Source: Acholoe squamosa
Taxonomy: Eukaryota > Annelida > Polychaeta > Phyllodocida > Polynoidae
Reading direction: 5' to 3'
DNA: 64,000 nucleotides
NCBI GenBank assembly: GCA_949317995.1
Contig: OX439039.1
Location: 15,119,282 to 15,183,281 of the forward strand
Each line of letters begins with the position of its first letter. The stretch's first letter is position 1. Positions 45,352 through 57,780 of the stretch are shown piece by piece. A program made the translations under genes and the position numbers. Below the pieces are notes generated by a model. That model was given only the letters and a program-made list of their open reading frames with translations, had not been told where the DNA came from and did no database searches.

Positions 45352-48300
45352 TTAAAGATCCTCCGGATCAGTGTCCATCTTCTCAGCTGACTCCGCTGGG
45401 GCAGCTGGAGCCGAGCTGCTGCAACTGCTCACAGCGAGCAGCGTTGGGGTTTCGCTGAGCGACTCGCTTCCCAAGCTCAGCGCGCCCATCCCCGCAGACG
45501 GACTGTCAACTGCCTCGGGTACGGGGGGAGCAGCCGGAGCGAGGGACAGGGACGACGCAGAGCCATCCCACTCGTCCAGGTGCTTCCCGAACGTGAGGAA
45601 GAACTTGAGGTCGGCCTCCTTGTACTTATGGATGTACCCGGCGTTCTCAGCACGGTGGAACTCCTTAAGCTTTTCAGCTTCCAACTGCTGGCGCCGGCAG
45701 GATTGGATTGCCTCCTCGACATTCTTCCACTCCTGCACCTGAATCTTCTCTTCCTCCCTCTTCTGGACCTCGTAGACCAGGTTGAAGGTGGCTTCAGTCA
45801 TTGTACGCCAGTAGTCGACTGACTTCTGTCGATGCAATGCCTGCCATTCCGCCATCAGGTCATTCTGGATCGTCGCCGTTTGAACGTCGCGATGATCGAC
45901 AAACGTGTTCGGATCCTGAAGACCTGACAGCATACCTGCGATTAGTTCCATAACGGGCACCCGAGGGGCCATTGGTGGAACTATAACCGGTGGGGGCACG
46001 GCGGCCTCCACAGTGACAGGCGAAGCGCCTGCTGGAGGGACCGAGGGACCCTCAACTGTTGCACCTCCCCGGCCTTGGCCGCCGCCCGGGGGAGCTCGGG
46101 TGGACTCCATGCCACCGCGGCCCCTACCCCGGGGTTTAGACCGACCCAAGGAGGTTAGGACCTGAGATTCGGGTCCCGCTGGTCCCATTGCAGGGAACTT
46201 CGCCGCGTAGTCACTATACATGGGGCGCTTGACGGATGACCCCTCACCGGCCCACCAAGATCCGTATAGGGATGGGGCACCAAAGAATGTGCTCCAGTCA
46301 TCCGGACTGCCAGTGGCTTCACTCGGGGGTGGCTCCTCGGGTGCAGTTGGTGTTGGGGTGGCTGGAGTGGCCGCCTGGCTAACCACCCTACGGGTCTGGT
46401 TGCCAGGCATATCCAGAGCCGAGACTTGATCAGCTGGGTTGGCTGGTCTAGGCTGATCCTTATTACCCGAAGGGCTTACGGATCGGTCTGCGCGGGTCCT
46501 TTTGGAAGCACCGGTAGCCGTGGCTGTGCCTCCATTAGGACCCTTCGAGCAGGCCTTGACTTTTTCCCGCTTGTCATCCCCCCTCCACTTCTTCACCTTC
46601 AGGTGTACCTCGCTGGGCATCCCAAACTTGGTTGATGAGAAGTTTATCTGGAAGAAGGCCAAGAGGTTGCCACTCCTCCATGAACAGAATCCGGTCTCGA
46701 ATGCCTGTTCCTTAACATCTTTAATGCTCAACGAGGCCCAGTTAGCCAGGAGCTCGTTGAAGCACTTTACGGCCCGTTTTCTTGTTTTCTCCAGGCCGGT
46801 GCCATGGGCCCTCTGCAGATGCAGAGCCATGTCCCGACGCCGGTTGGTAGAAAACGAGCCGTCACACAGTTTGCTCGGACGGTCTCCGAGTACACACTGA
46901 AGAAGTGGCTTGTGGTGCATGTGACGCAAAGCGAGGCTTCGTCTCAAACATCTTCTCTCCAGTGAGGGCCAGCTGACAGGACTCGAATGGGCACTTTCGG
47001 CAGTTGCCGGATGGTCCCCATTAGGTCATAGCCCATTGAACTTTCGTCCGGGCCTCATAGTTGTAAATTAACCCCAATTTGGATTTGAGCTGGTCAATCC
47101 AAATGAGGTAGAATTTACCCACTGGCGTATACGAGGGGCCGGACTTCATCCGCTCCTCGTCATCGCTATCACCATCCTTATTGACGGCGCCGGGCAGTGG
47201 ACTGTGTCGTAAGCACAGTCCGCGAAGCAGCGGGGAGTCCGTTCCTTGAACCCCTCGGCTGCATTCTTCCACATCCACTTCTGATTGTCGTCTTTGGGGA
47301 CGTCCGTGGTCATTTCTTCCCACGTCGTCACAGACTCCAAATCAGATTTGGCTGACTCGGGCAGCTCTGGGTCGCTTGCGCTTCCCTCACTGTCCGTGTA
47401 GATGCCCTCCCCTTTACGGCTAGCTCGGCTGGTGGTAGTAGTACCAGTCGAAGCCTTGGTAGAGGATTTGGCGCTCGTCCCGCTGGTGCTAGCAGAGGAC
47501 GCTGCAGTAACCGAGGTGGCTACTGTGGTTGTTGGGGTCTTGGAGGCGGGCGTCTTCGGGTCGCCCTTACCCCTCGGCTTGGTGGGGGGCGTGGGCTCCG
47601 CCGGAGACGCCTTCGCTCCGTTCTTCTTTTTCCGACGCACGACCTTGGGTGGCTGCGCCGGCACCTCGGGACTAGAATCCGACTGACGTGGATCCTTTTC
47701 CTTTGAACGAGGGCTCCTCCTACCACTGACCGGGGAGTCAGAGTCGGAGGCGGCCTTCGCCTTACTTTGGGCCTGCTGTTTCCGGTGGGCCCGACGCGCA
47801 GCGGTAAGCTCCTTCTGCTGTTTAGCCAGCTCAGCTCGCTTGGCTTACACAGCAGCCTGTTGCTGTGAGATGTCCTCTTCCGAGATCTCACCAGCCGCCT
47901 CCGGTATGTTGGCGCCTGGCTCCTGCTCGGTCGTGGACCTCTCGATGGCGATCCGGACGTCTTCCAATTCCAGGTCACTCTCGGTGAGAGGACCCTTTGG
48001 TGCTGGCTTATGGCTCAATCGCTTGACCCGTCCGGATTCCACCGACGACTGTGTGACGGTGGAGTCTGTATCCATGTCGGATTCAGACTCTCTTAGCTGC
48101 GCGGCCTTCCGGGTAATGCCTTCGGAAAGCAGCACAGCTCGGGCCAAGCTTTCGTTGACCGCCATCTCCTCCGCCAACCGTTGGTAGTTTCGGAGCCAAG
48201 AAACTGGCATACTTTCAGCCAACTCGTCGGTGCACGAGTCCATAACCAGAGTCTTGAAGTCATCTGGTATGGCATCGGGCACGCCGGGTGTCTCCGCAAG

Positions 48301-48632
48301 CGGACCGCATCCGAACATGGAGGGATGCATGGGGATGTAGGTCCCCCAGGAGGTGTACACGACACCAGTGGCCGCATCTACGTGGGCCATGTGCTAGATG
48401 CGCGTTCTGAATCCCGGAGGATACAGTGGAATGTCCAGGACATCAAGACTGCCACCCGAAGCCGTTGCTGTAGGCATGGGCTCCGGGCGTGGTGGTGGTG
48501 GAGGTGGCATCCTCTCTCTGTCCGTGACGTCGGCCATAGCAGAGAGTGTGAGGGCTGCCTCCTCGGCTTCGGATCCCCTTGCAACTGGACGTTGGTGGTT
48601 TGACGCGCGGCGTCAATCGTCCCCTGTGCCAT
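45352..48632 (-). pseudogene. ORF3 of Gypsy B: zinc-finger/coiled-coil accessory protein
   Basis: ATG 48632 is the likely start. The coding sequence continues through several frames: 48390-47845, 47664-47146, 47323-47021 and a 531-codon open block, 46947-45352. Matches to Gypsy A ORF3 appear in order: a WLR helix, FKERTPRCFADCAY, a DGDSDDEE acidic patch, a finger region with RRDMALHLQRAHG followed by GLEKTRKR, a Pro/Gly/Ala-rich basic linker, and a C-terminal coiled coil ending in FGKHLDEWDGSASS. Position and orientation are the same as in Gypsy A. There is no signal peptide or membrane segment. Frameshifts make it inactive. The spacing of conserved blocks over ~900 residues argues that the protein was kept by selection in this lineage. 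Confidence 0.75.
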
Positions 48633-49182
48633 GGCACTGAGGGCGACTTCCAATTATTAAAAATTGGCAAATGTGTTGGACTCCTCCCGAAGGATTCGTC
48701 CAACAAGAAGGGACAGGTATAGCCAAGCTAACCCAACAGCTACCGGCTGCCAAACGCCGACAATAACCGGAGCGAAACGGGTGGCGTCTTACCGCCACGA
48801 GTCCGCTCTAGTTATGAACAATATGACGTCAGACCTCTTGTCTCGCGAGATCCCGCAAGGGCTATCCGGTGACCTAGTTCTGCGCTTTCCCGCCGCACCC
48901 GCGGCGCCACCTAGGGGACTATATCCGAACTAACATTCAACTTGAGATGCGAGACACGGCCTACTACCCGAGTGCTATCGTCCGGAGCTTGGCGGTATAT
49001 ACAACGCTTCAAAGCGAATGTACCGGTTAATCCGTCCGCCGCTCACGGGATACAGCTACCCGGGGAGGGCGCGTTCGGCATCTCTAGCCGTGGAACGTAT
49101 GTTATTCACCTATGGCGGACAACACGCAGCAGCTCGTTGTGTACTGAGTTAGGTTACAGCAGACCTCAACCGGGGACTGCGT
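48633..49182 (-). promoter_or_regulatory. pol-ORF3 spacer of Gypsy B with CRE and TCTCGCGAGA
   Basis: TGACGTCA lies at 48824-48831 and the palindrome TCTCGCGAGA at 48841-48850, both known promoter motifs in animals. With the CRE sites in the matching spacer of Gypsy A, this suggests a separate promoter for ORF3. No ORF is convincing. Confidence 0.45.
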
Positions 49183-52100
49183 CTAACGCCTTCGGTCCCG
49201 CTTAGCCACGGCGAGACCTTTCCCATACGTAATGCCTTCACTCAGCGAGACATTCTTCCTTTTCTTATGATTAGGTCGTTTCCTGGCCTTCGTCTTCCTT
49301 TTGACTATTCTCTCATCTTCCGGCATTTTCCTCGGCCGGCCCCTAGGGCATTTCACGGGTACCACCACGTTAGGTTTGCTAGGCGCAGACTCAGGTGGTT
49401 GGTAACCGAACTCCCTCTCCGCCTCTTCGCGTCCCTTCCAGGGCCGAAGTTTTCCGACATTTGTCTTCCATTTCCTACCAGTTAGGCAGTCCTCCATCAT
49501 CACCGTGGACTCGGAGATGATGCGAATAATTTTAAATGGACCTTCCCAAGGCGTTACGAGCTTTAACCGTTCCAGCGGCTCGTAGTACCTTAGTACTTTG
49601 TCCCCAACATTAAAACGAATTCTTTTGGCATTGGTGTCGTAACCCACCTTTTGCCATTTCGCACTCTTCAGCAGTTCTTTCCGAACGGCCTCGTATGCCT
49701 GTTTGAATCTATCCCTTAACGACTCTACAAACAACACGGTGCAGGGCGCCTCCGGGTCTATCCCAACCACTCCATACACTAAGTCGGCGGGCATTATGAT
49801 GTCCTCGCCGAACACTAGCATGTTTGGAGTACAATTAGTAGATGAATGGACAGTGTTGTTGTAGGCGTGTACTACAAACTCGCACTGTTCATCCCAGTCG
49901 TCCTGGTGGGTATTAACCAGGGGCTTTAGCACTTGTATCAGGGTTCTGTTGAACCGTTCTACCTGTCCATCCGACTGTGGTCGGTATGGGTTGGTTCGGG
50001 TCTTGCAAATGGCTAGGTAATGACACATTTCCTGCCATAGCTCTGACTCAAACTCTCTCCCTTGGTCACTGTGCATCATAAGGGGGACACCCAAATGAAG
50101 CACCCAGCCTTTTACAAACGCCTCAGCGCATGTGGCGGCTTTGTGATTAGGAAGAGGGAACACCCGAGTGTACTTGGTGTAATAGTCGGTTACGACCATC
50201 ATGCAAGTGTTGTCTCGGGGCGTCGTTTTGATCCCGCTGATGATGTCTATCGCTACTCGAGCGAACCTGACACTAAACAATTCCTGGGATAAGGGTTGCT
50301 TTCCCAGGCCGGGTCCCGGCTTGTTTTTACAACAATCCGGGCAAGTGGCGATCCACCGAAGTAGGTCGCCTCTCATTCCAGGCCAGTAGTAACGTCTTTG
50401 TAGACGCTCTATCGACCTCTTCTTACCGAAATGGCCACTAGTTTGGTGGCCATGGCAATAATACATGATATCCCTCCTCATCGGGGTAGGAATCACTATT
50501 TGTAACAGCCTACCGTTGGTGGGAGTTGTCTTCCACCTGCACAGTATGCCGTCTCGGATCTCCAACTCGGTCCATTGAGCTAGCAATCGCCTCGCTTCCC
50601 TATCTTCTAGGGATACCAGCGGCCTTGCCGGTTTAATACCTGTCCGTAGGTATTCCATTATGCGCGCAGTGGTGGGGTCCGACTGTTGGAACTTCTTGAT
50701 GGTCTCCGAGGACCAATCGAGATAGCTACATACAGCCTCCTCCCAGGGGATACAGGGGGTGGTATAATTAAATAGGTTACCTCAGCATTGTGGGCCCCGC
50801 AGTCTTCACAAGTGGCATTCTGGCACTTTCGGACGGGTCGCCTCTACAAGGCATCCGCATTGATATGTTTAGCACCGGGCCGGTGCTCTATCTGTAACTC
50901 GGATAGATGAGCTAACCATCATCCAATCAACCCCCTCGGCATCCTTAAGGAGCCACCTAAGAGACGAATGGTCGGTTCGTAAAGTAAAGTCACTTCCCCA
51001 AAGGAAATGCTTAAACTTCTTCATATACACCACTACCGCGAGGAGTTCCCGTGTAGTGGTACTATAATTACGCTGCGTGTTGCTTAGCGTGTTGCTAGCG
51101 AATGCTATTGGGACTTCGACTCCGTCCTGGACCTGAGAGAGAGCCACCCCGATTGCATCATTGCTCGCGTCGGTGTCTAATATGAAATGTCCTTCGGGAG
51201 TGGGATATTTCAATACGGGTGTGTTTCTAAACAAATCTTTTATTTTATTAAAAGGTTCTTCTTGCTCGCTGGTCCATGGGAATGGGTCCCGTGCCCTACC
51301 CGGGGTCCAGTGAGCTAAGCACTGCATTGGAAAACTGACACGAGAGTAATTCGGTATGAAATCACGGTAGTAGGAACAAAATCCTAAAAATGATCTCACC
51401 TCCTTAGCACTCGTGGGTCTTTCCCAATTTTCTACAGCTTCTAATTTCTCCGGATCTGCACTCACTCCGCTGGGGGTGATGATCCTTCCCAGGTATGTAA
51501 TTGTTCTCTTAAACAGGTTACATTTCTTGGGTTTAAGTTTTAGACCATTGGATAGTATCCGGTCGAGTACCAATTGCAGGTTTGCATGGCATTCCTGAAA
51601 CGACTTGCTGAACACGACAACATCGTCCAAGTCGTCACTAACCTCTGCTATAGTTGGCGAAAGAACGAATTCTTTGCCTCCTATACGGATAGGCATAAAC
51701 GTCCTACCAAAAGTACGCATACTGCTTCCGTCGGCTGTGCAAGCATTTACCCCTGTTTTGAGGTTCTCATGGCTGCCGGCCACCGAGTCGAAGAATCTTT
51801 TGGACACACAGGAGTGGCTGGCTCCAGTATCCACCAAGAATTCTCCTACCCGGCCTTCCACAGATATGGGTACATACCACCGTCTCCCCCCTAAAGGAGA
51901 GGGGTTGCTGGTAAACTGGTGAAAGTCTCCCGAATCACCAAGATTCAATCCGAGTCCTCTCAAAAACTCCAGACACGGATGACTTGGGGGAAGGCGTGTC
52001 CCACACACTCGAATCAACTCCTTGATCCATCTTTCCTCTCCCCCAGTGCGGCCACTCGCCTCTATATGTTCACCACCGTACACATGAGCACTAGGGTCAC

Positions 52101-52251
52101 TGGCCCCGGCCGAGGTGCAGGGGTGCGCACCCACAGCCACCCGGCCTCCAGGTGAATTTGATTCGAAATCTTCCACCGGGTTACCCCCGGTAGCATTTTG
52201 GCATTCGTTCCCTCCCGGGGTTATACCCAATGCCGTGGATACAACCCCCAC
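49183..52251 (-). pseudogene. pol of Gypsy B, with an internal RT deletion
   Basis: The block 52251-50869 starts with a protease region (FLVDTGASHSCVS). Shortly after a PTIAEVSDD segment it jumps directly to LDDVVVFSK, the RT catalytic motif. The end of protease and the RT fingers and palm present in Gypsy A are missing (roughly 0.9 kb). RNase H follows (LDTDASND, RTDHSS) and the frame is lost near 50940. A long intact block, 50658-49183, encodes integrase: HGHQTSGHFG and CPDCC zinc ligands, then the D-D-E core with HSDQGREFES and QSDGQVERFN. A GPF-like domain and a basic tail with CPRGRPRK, an AT-hook-like motif, follow. The element cannot copy itself. Confidence 0.9.
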
Positions 52252-55200
52252 TAGTTTTCCACATCAGCGGAACTCGTAGCGTTCTGTTCACCTTCACCGT
52301 TATCTTCGGCTTCATAGAAGGCAGCCATTACCGGCTTAGCAGCGGTACATTCAGATGAGTAGTGTCCCATGCGTTGGCACCTGAAACACTTGACCATCCG
52401 GCGATCCACTCTGGGTCTTTGCCGGCTGGCTTGGAGGGCGTCTGTAATTTTCTTACACATATCCTCCATAAGTTTGGTCATGTCCGGAAACTGACCCTTC
52501 GCTTTATCAGCGTTGTCAGAAGACTTAATTGCCTTCCCACCAACTTTCGGGTCACTCCTGACCTCGGATGACGGTTTAGAATCCCTCGATTTACTAAACG
52601 CCTTCCTCGGAATATACTTCCTACCTGAAGTATTTTTCCTGAGCTGCATCGAACAAAAGGTGCTGTCCTCCTGTTCGATTTCAATTAGTTCAAAATCATC
52701 CGAGGTATTATCTACCTCAGACCGCTGAACTACCGATGCTAGGGGAGCCGAGCCCGTGGCATTCGGTATGTCCCCAGCTAACATGGTTCGCTTCTTCACG
52801 GCCGTATCTATACCATTAAATATACCGTGTAATGTTATGCCTTCCTTCCAGGCATCTCTAGCAGCAATTTGCTCATCTCGGTCTCTCAGACCCTTAACGA
52901 ATTGTGTAATCAAATTGTCCATATACCAGTCCTGGGTTTCAGTACCGGGCCTGGCCTAGCTTAGCAGGGCATGGAGTTCCATACCGTATGCTCTGAAAGC
53001 TCCGCTAGGCTTCTGTGTGCGTTTCTTAAAGCGGACCATCGGATCCTCCTTGACCATGTTACATAATAGTCCACTAGCAGATTCTACTAACTGCTCAAAA
53101 CTTCCTACGAGACCATACCAGGTCCGCCATTGCTCTACTGCCATGCGACCCGGCCCGCCTTTCAAGCATCTAACCAGATGCGGCTTGGCCTCGTATGGGG
53201 TCCAACCATTACAATTCATCACATCGATGAAATCTTCAAACCATTCTTTCCATGGCCGGGTACCATCGTATTCCTTAGGAATCACGGCTACCCTTCGGGC
53301 TGAATTATGGGCATACATCAATCTAGTGCATTGTTGTTTGCTCCATTCAATCGCCTTGGTTTCGTTCAAGGTTCGATTGCCTCCCATTCCACCGAAGCTT
53401 GTATTGCCTGGTGGAGGCCGTGGTGGCGGTTGGCTATACGTCCACTGTGTACCACTGTAGTTCGTATAGCCTCCACCACCTTGGTTAGGGCCGGTACCCG
53501 AGGTATCATTGCTACCTCCATTACCCGTAGCACTGTCTCCCCCTTGGGTACCTTGGTGACCGCCATCAGACAGCTGGTTTGGTTGACTGCCATCGTTAGG
53601 TGGAGTTTGTTGGTTGCTGTCATTACCAGCTCCCAATCCGACATTTTCTGTCTGATCCACATGTATGTGGAATCCACTAGTTTCCGCGCTATTGTCGGAG
53701 GCATCCCGAGGTACATAGTCCGGGTCTAAGTTGTGGACTATAGGGACCTCACTTATCCGGACTCTACTAGTTCGGCCGTGCTTATCTTGGGTTCTGATAT
53801 AAACTCCCCCTTGATCTACATTCCGCGTTGCATTGTCATTGACAAAAGGATTGAACTGCGGATGCTTAGGTGTCGAACAGGAAACTGGGTTTCCCTGTTT
53901 AACAAACGTCGAGTTCGGGTTTAAATCCTTACTCGCCGGAGGAGCATTCGTCTGCTCTTGCTCCTGTAAATAACTCTCCATAGCAGACTTATTTAATGTG
54001 AGGGTAGCTACATCCGTAGTGAGATTTCGCTGCTCCTCTCTTAGCTGTGCATTCTCCGATAAGATCTCGAATCGAATCTTCTCGTTATCTGCAACGGCTC
54101 GGTTACGCTACTCCTGGGCGGCTACTGCCTCCCGCTTAAAAGTATCCTTTAATAGACGATACTTTTCACCCTTTTCCTTCTGAGACCGCTGATATTCATT
54201 GGTCTCTCTCCGGATCTCGGCCTGTTCCGAGATCAACTTGGCTTCCGTCTCCGCCTTGCGGAGCTGAAGTTTCTTTAACTTTTCCTCCATGGCATGCAAC
54301 TTGGATTGTAGTCTATTTACATCCCGGGCCTTAGCAACCTCCTCGGCTCTAGCCTTTTCGATTGCTCTGAGTTTATTGGTTTCTTCGAGCTCCAGCTCAG
54401 CCAATCTTTTCTCCTTTTCCTTCTCGTCTTTCTCCTTTCGCTCCAATCGATGGGCTACAGAAGATAGACGATATTTGAGGTCTGATTCTTTTAGAATCGC
54501 CTCCTGTTCAACGGATCGGAGTTTACCGATCCGAGATTTTGTCTCCTCTTCTATCTTTGTTTGGGCTGCCATGAATTGTTCATGCTGCCTCTTAGCCTGT
54601 AGCTCTACCTGCTCCTTGGCTTTCAAATAGGCCGAAGTAGTTTTATACCCGGGCCCCATCCGACGTCCGTATATTGACTTACGACTGCCTCAAGGGTTGA
54701 ACATGGAGTCAGACAAGCCTTCGTCCAAAGATAGGCCTAGGTAGTGCCTTTCCGAACTCCTCGGTTTGGCATCCCGAGGCCTATTCTTCGGGGTTGCTTT
54801 AGGAACCATTGGGTCCTTTACAGTTTTACTATCGTCGCTATCATGATCCGACGACGTCATTAGTGGGGCTACCCCATTTGCCCCCTCTGGTATCGCTCCC
54901 GGGGGGGTCGCGGTACGCTGCATAGGGCTCTGTGCTATTGGGGTACCTAAGTTGCTAGCCGAGCCTGCTGGTATAATAGGACCCAGCTGGCGTCTGCTAG
55001 TTATAACTTGGGACCAATCGCTCAAGTTCAAAGTTGGGGGTCTTAGTACCCCCCTAAACAGTCCTGTATCCGGTGCTACCATTTGAGGTGTACCCGGATA
55101 CAACTTAACGATGTCGTCTCCATTTCTGGTGGCACCGTCTGTTAGACCGGGTGTCGAGAAGACAGTCTGGACACCCTCCGGGTTGAACATTTGTTGTTGA

Positions 55201-55337
55201 CCTCGTTTCCAGTCTAACAACAGATGCTGGGATGTGAAACCATCCACTTCAAATCCCTCTAGCCCAGGGCTGGAGGGATCCGCATCAGGCTTCCCGAGGC
55301 TTTCGGCCAATGTGGCCGCGCTCCACCCCCGAACCAA
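52251..55337 (-). pseudogene. gag of Gypsy B, in four frame blocks
   Basis: Blocks are 55337-54690 (acidic/Pro-rich N-terminus ending near SLDEGLSDSMF, which matches the start of the Gypsy A gag core), 54659-54108 (highly charged coiled coil), 53981-52956 (Gln/Asn/Gly-rich linker then a capsid-like region with EWFEDFIDVMNC) and 52922-52251 (capsid end and zinc knuckle CFRCQRMGHYSSEC, C-x2-C-x4-H-x4-C). The frame is open right up to the PBS, with no ATG close to it. The capsid block absent from Gypsy A is present here. In the family Gag forms the particle and the knuckle binds RNA. Confidence 0.8.
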
Positions 55338-55353
55338 CTGGTCACGGCACCAG
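55338..55353 (-). promoter_or_regulatory. primer binding site of Gypsy B
   Basis: On the minus strand this reads CTGGTGCCGTGACCAG directly after the 5' LTR, identical to Gypsy A. Confidence 0.75.
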
Positions 55354-55716
55354 TGTAATGGTTCGTATCGACTTATATGTTGGGTGGCTCGTTGGCTCGC
55401 TTATCACTAAAGATACCAACACAACAGGAGTAGTTCGGGTTGGGCAAAGCCCCGGATACCCCTACCTCTCCGGTAGGACTTTATTAACCTTTCAGCTGTT
55501 TATGGTTACACGTCTTGACTGGACTAAGTCCAGTCCCCTTCTGCAGCTCGTCCGGCTTCTTAGTAGAAGCTGGACATGAGGCATGGTGCTGCCCCCTCTT
55601 GTACCAGCCGGGTATCGCAAAGCGACACCTAGTTGGCATAGAAGGAACGAGCACCACACGAACACGTCTCTCGGATGAACCGCACTAATATATATACAGC
55701 GATGCCGGCCCCTACA
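55354..55716 (-). repeat. 5' LTR of Gypsy B
   Basis: 363 bp, differing from the other LTR at six positions by eye. Flanked on its outer side by the CTTG duplication. Confidence 0.9.
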
Positions 55717-55955
55717 CTTGGAATCATGTGATCTCTGGTTTTATTTAATGTTTGGAACAGTGGGATACAGACAGCCCATCGGATTAACATAGAAGCTCTG
55801 TATCTCACACCCCCATGAGATAACCCTTTCCCGTATCTCATGGCCAGTAAGAGGACACCAAACGGTTATAAAACATGTAAATAATTATCTTTTATGTAAT
55901 TTCAACTCAGATAATCATGTTATCTGACTCAGATAACATGAAATAAATACTAAGA

Positions 55956-56040
55956 TTCACAAGTAGCGGGAATGACTGAGGTTATCTCACTTGGCTTCGC
56001 TCCATGAGATAACCCTCAGTCATTCCCACTACTCGTGAAC
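55956..56040. repeat. long hairpin in the flank of Gypsy B
   Basis: TTCACAAGTAGCGGGAATGA followed by CTGAGGTTATCTCA is mirrored, with few mismatches, by TGAGATAACC, CTCAGTCATTCCC and ACTACTCGTGAA. The arms are about 38 bp and the loop under 10 bp. An (AT)n tract follows directly. Confidence 0.75.
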
Positions 56041-56043
56041 CTT

Positions 56044-56047
<4 letters not shown>

Positions 56048-56119
<72 letters not shown>
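56048..56119. repeat. (AT)n microsatellite
   Basis: About 36 AT dinucleotides. The Tyr-Ile frames through it are artefacts. Confidence 0.95.
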
Positions 56120-56128
<9 letters not shown>

Positions 56129-57780
56129 GAAACACAGCACCCACTGAAACAGATGTGATAGAAAAATGGGAACATACAACCAACTAAAAAGAATTGCCAT
56201 GTACCCATGCAAAATGAATAAGATATGCCACTAGAGGGCAGCAGGGTCATCACAAACTACAAATAGACTTCTGCTCAGACTATTTGATGGAGTCAGGTCT
56301 GAGACTGGAGTAAGTAGGCCCCATTATCTCCATATATGGCGACATGACAGGTTCTTAGACGCAACATCATGAGTCACGTTTAATTAGGTGACATGTGACA
56401 GAGCTTTTCTAAAAATCAACATTTGACATGGGGACCCCCATCCAATAATTTGCTTAAATGGGGCATTGTTAGCGCCAACCCCTGAACGGATGTATGTATT
56501 GTTATTGCATTATATGCCTCCTTCATGGTTGAAACTCGGTGTCATATTGCATACTTGTATTCAGACAAAACAATGGACCGATGGACACCAAGCGCACCTT
56601 ATAGAATCATCCAAAGTTAGTGGTACTAGTCAAATTCAACCCCCAGACGCGCCCGTATAGCTGATTTCTAATTAATAATCAACAATAATTTCCTTATGTC
56701 AACTCCATTAATCAATTCAAAAACTGTGTTTACTGCGTTTTGGACCAAACACTTCATTTTCTTCATTTCTAGACAGTGGTCACACTGTATTAATGTGACC
56801 CCATATTCCGTGGGCCCACATGACAATGGTTTTTGAATTGGAACTTGTTGGGGTGGGGTTGGGTGGGGGGTTAAATCACTTTGCTAGGTTGCCCACTTTT
56901 TGGGAAGACACAGACCTGTGGTGCCACTGTTCGAAATCCTGGTGTGAGCAGCTAGATTTTGGTGACTCAGATGTCTAGCAAAGTCGTTTGGGTTACCGAG
57001 ACATTTAGCAATCAGAAAGGCATTATCAGGTTTACTATGCACGACTGGAACTCTGGGAGGGGGTGGGCACTCAGATTTCTTCTGACAGGGGTGTGCGGCT
57101 GGGTGTCTGACAACCCTTACCCTTGGTGAGAGGGATTTCGGCAAAAGGTGAGAGTGTTTTGGTAAAAAATGTCCACGGTTAAGATTTTATCTTGAAATTC
57201 ACCCATGATGTGAGAAACTTTTATCAAAACTGACCATATTTGGCAGTAATTTTGTTGAAAATTCCGAAAACTGTCACTTATTTGGACGCACAGGTATAAA
57301 ATATGAGAAAAGAGACCTTTGATGAGAGGGATTTTGGCTAAAAGTGACAGTTGGTGAGAGGGATTTTGACCAAAACTAGACCATTGTTGAGAGGGATTTT
57401 GACCAAAAACTGGCCTTGCCAGCCACACACCCCCGTCAGTGACATATAGTGAATGCACCCCCCCGGGCTGAAACTAAAAGAATATCTGACCCATGGACTA
57501 TCACCCAATGAACTACAGTCAGCTGGCAGAAACACAGATAAGTACATGAACTCTAACACCTGGCTCCAAGTAATGATTCTCTGTTACTAACACCATCCTG
57601 GAACTTTCTTCTTTATTCATCACCTACTCATGGTAAGGTATCCACTTTTACTCATTATTCGTATGCACGTTGAGGAGTCTAGTCTCTGTAGTAAAATGCT
57701 GGCCTTCTCTTCTCCCTTCTCCCCCTCTCCTATACAACGCAATACTAATTATACACTAATATCTTATGCAATGCTATTAG
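56120..57780. other. noncoding DNA with a short GAGAGGGATTTTGGCAAAA repeat
   Basis: Between ~57117 and 57412 the phrase GGTGAGAGGGATTTTGRCCAAAA recurs about five times at irregular spacing. No gene is seen. Confidence 0.5.

Larger units (their letters stand above)
44221..55720 (-). mobile_element. Ty3/Gypsy LTR retrotransposon B, with extra 3' gene
   Basis: The element body is 44225-55716, flanked by CTTG at 44221-44224 and 55717-55720 (4-bp target duplication). It shares with Gypsy A the gene order, the 16-nt PBS, a G-rich PPT next to the LTR and the third ORF, but its LTRs are unrelated in sequence. The two LTRs differ at six of 363 positions by eye, so the insertion is fairly young. Even so, the genes are frame-broken and RT is largely deleted. 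Confidence 0.9.
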
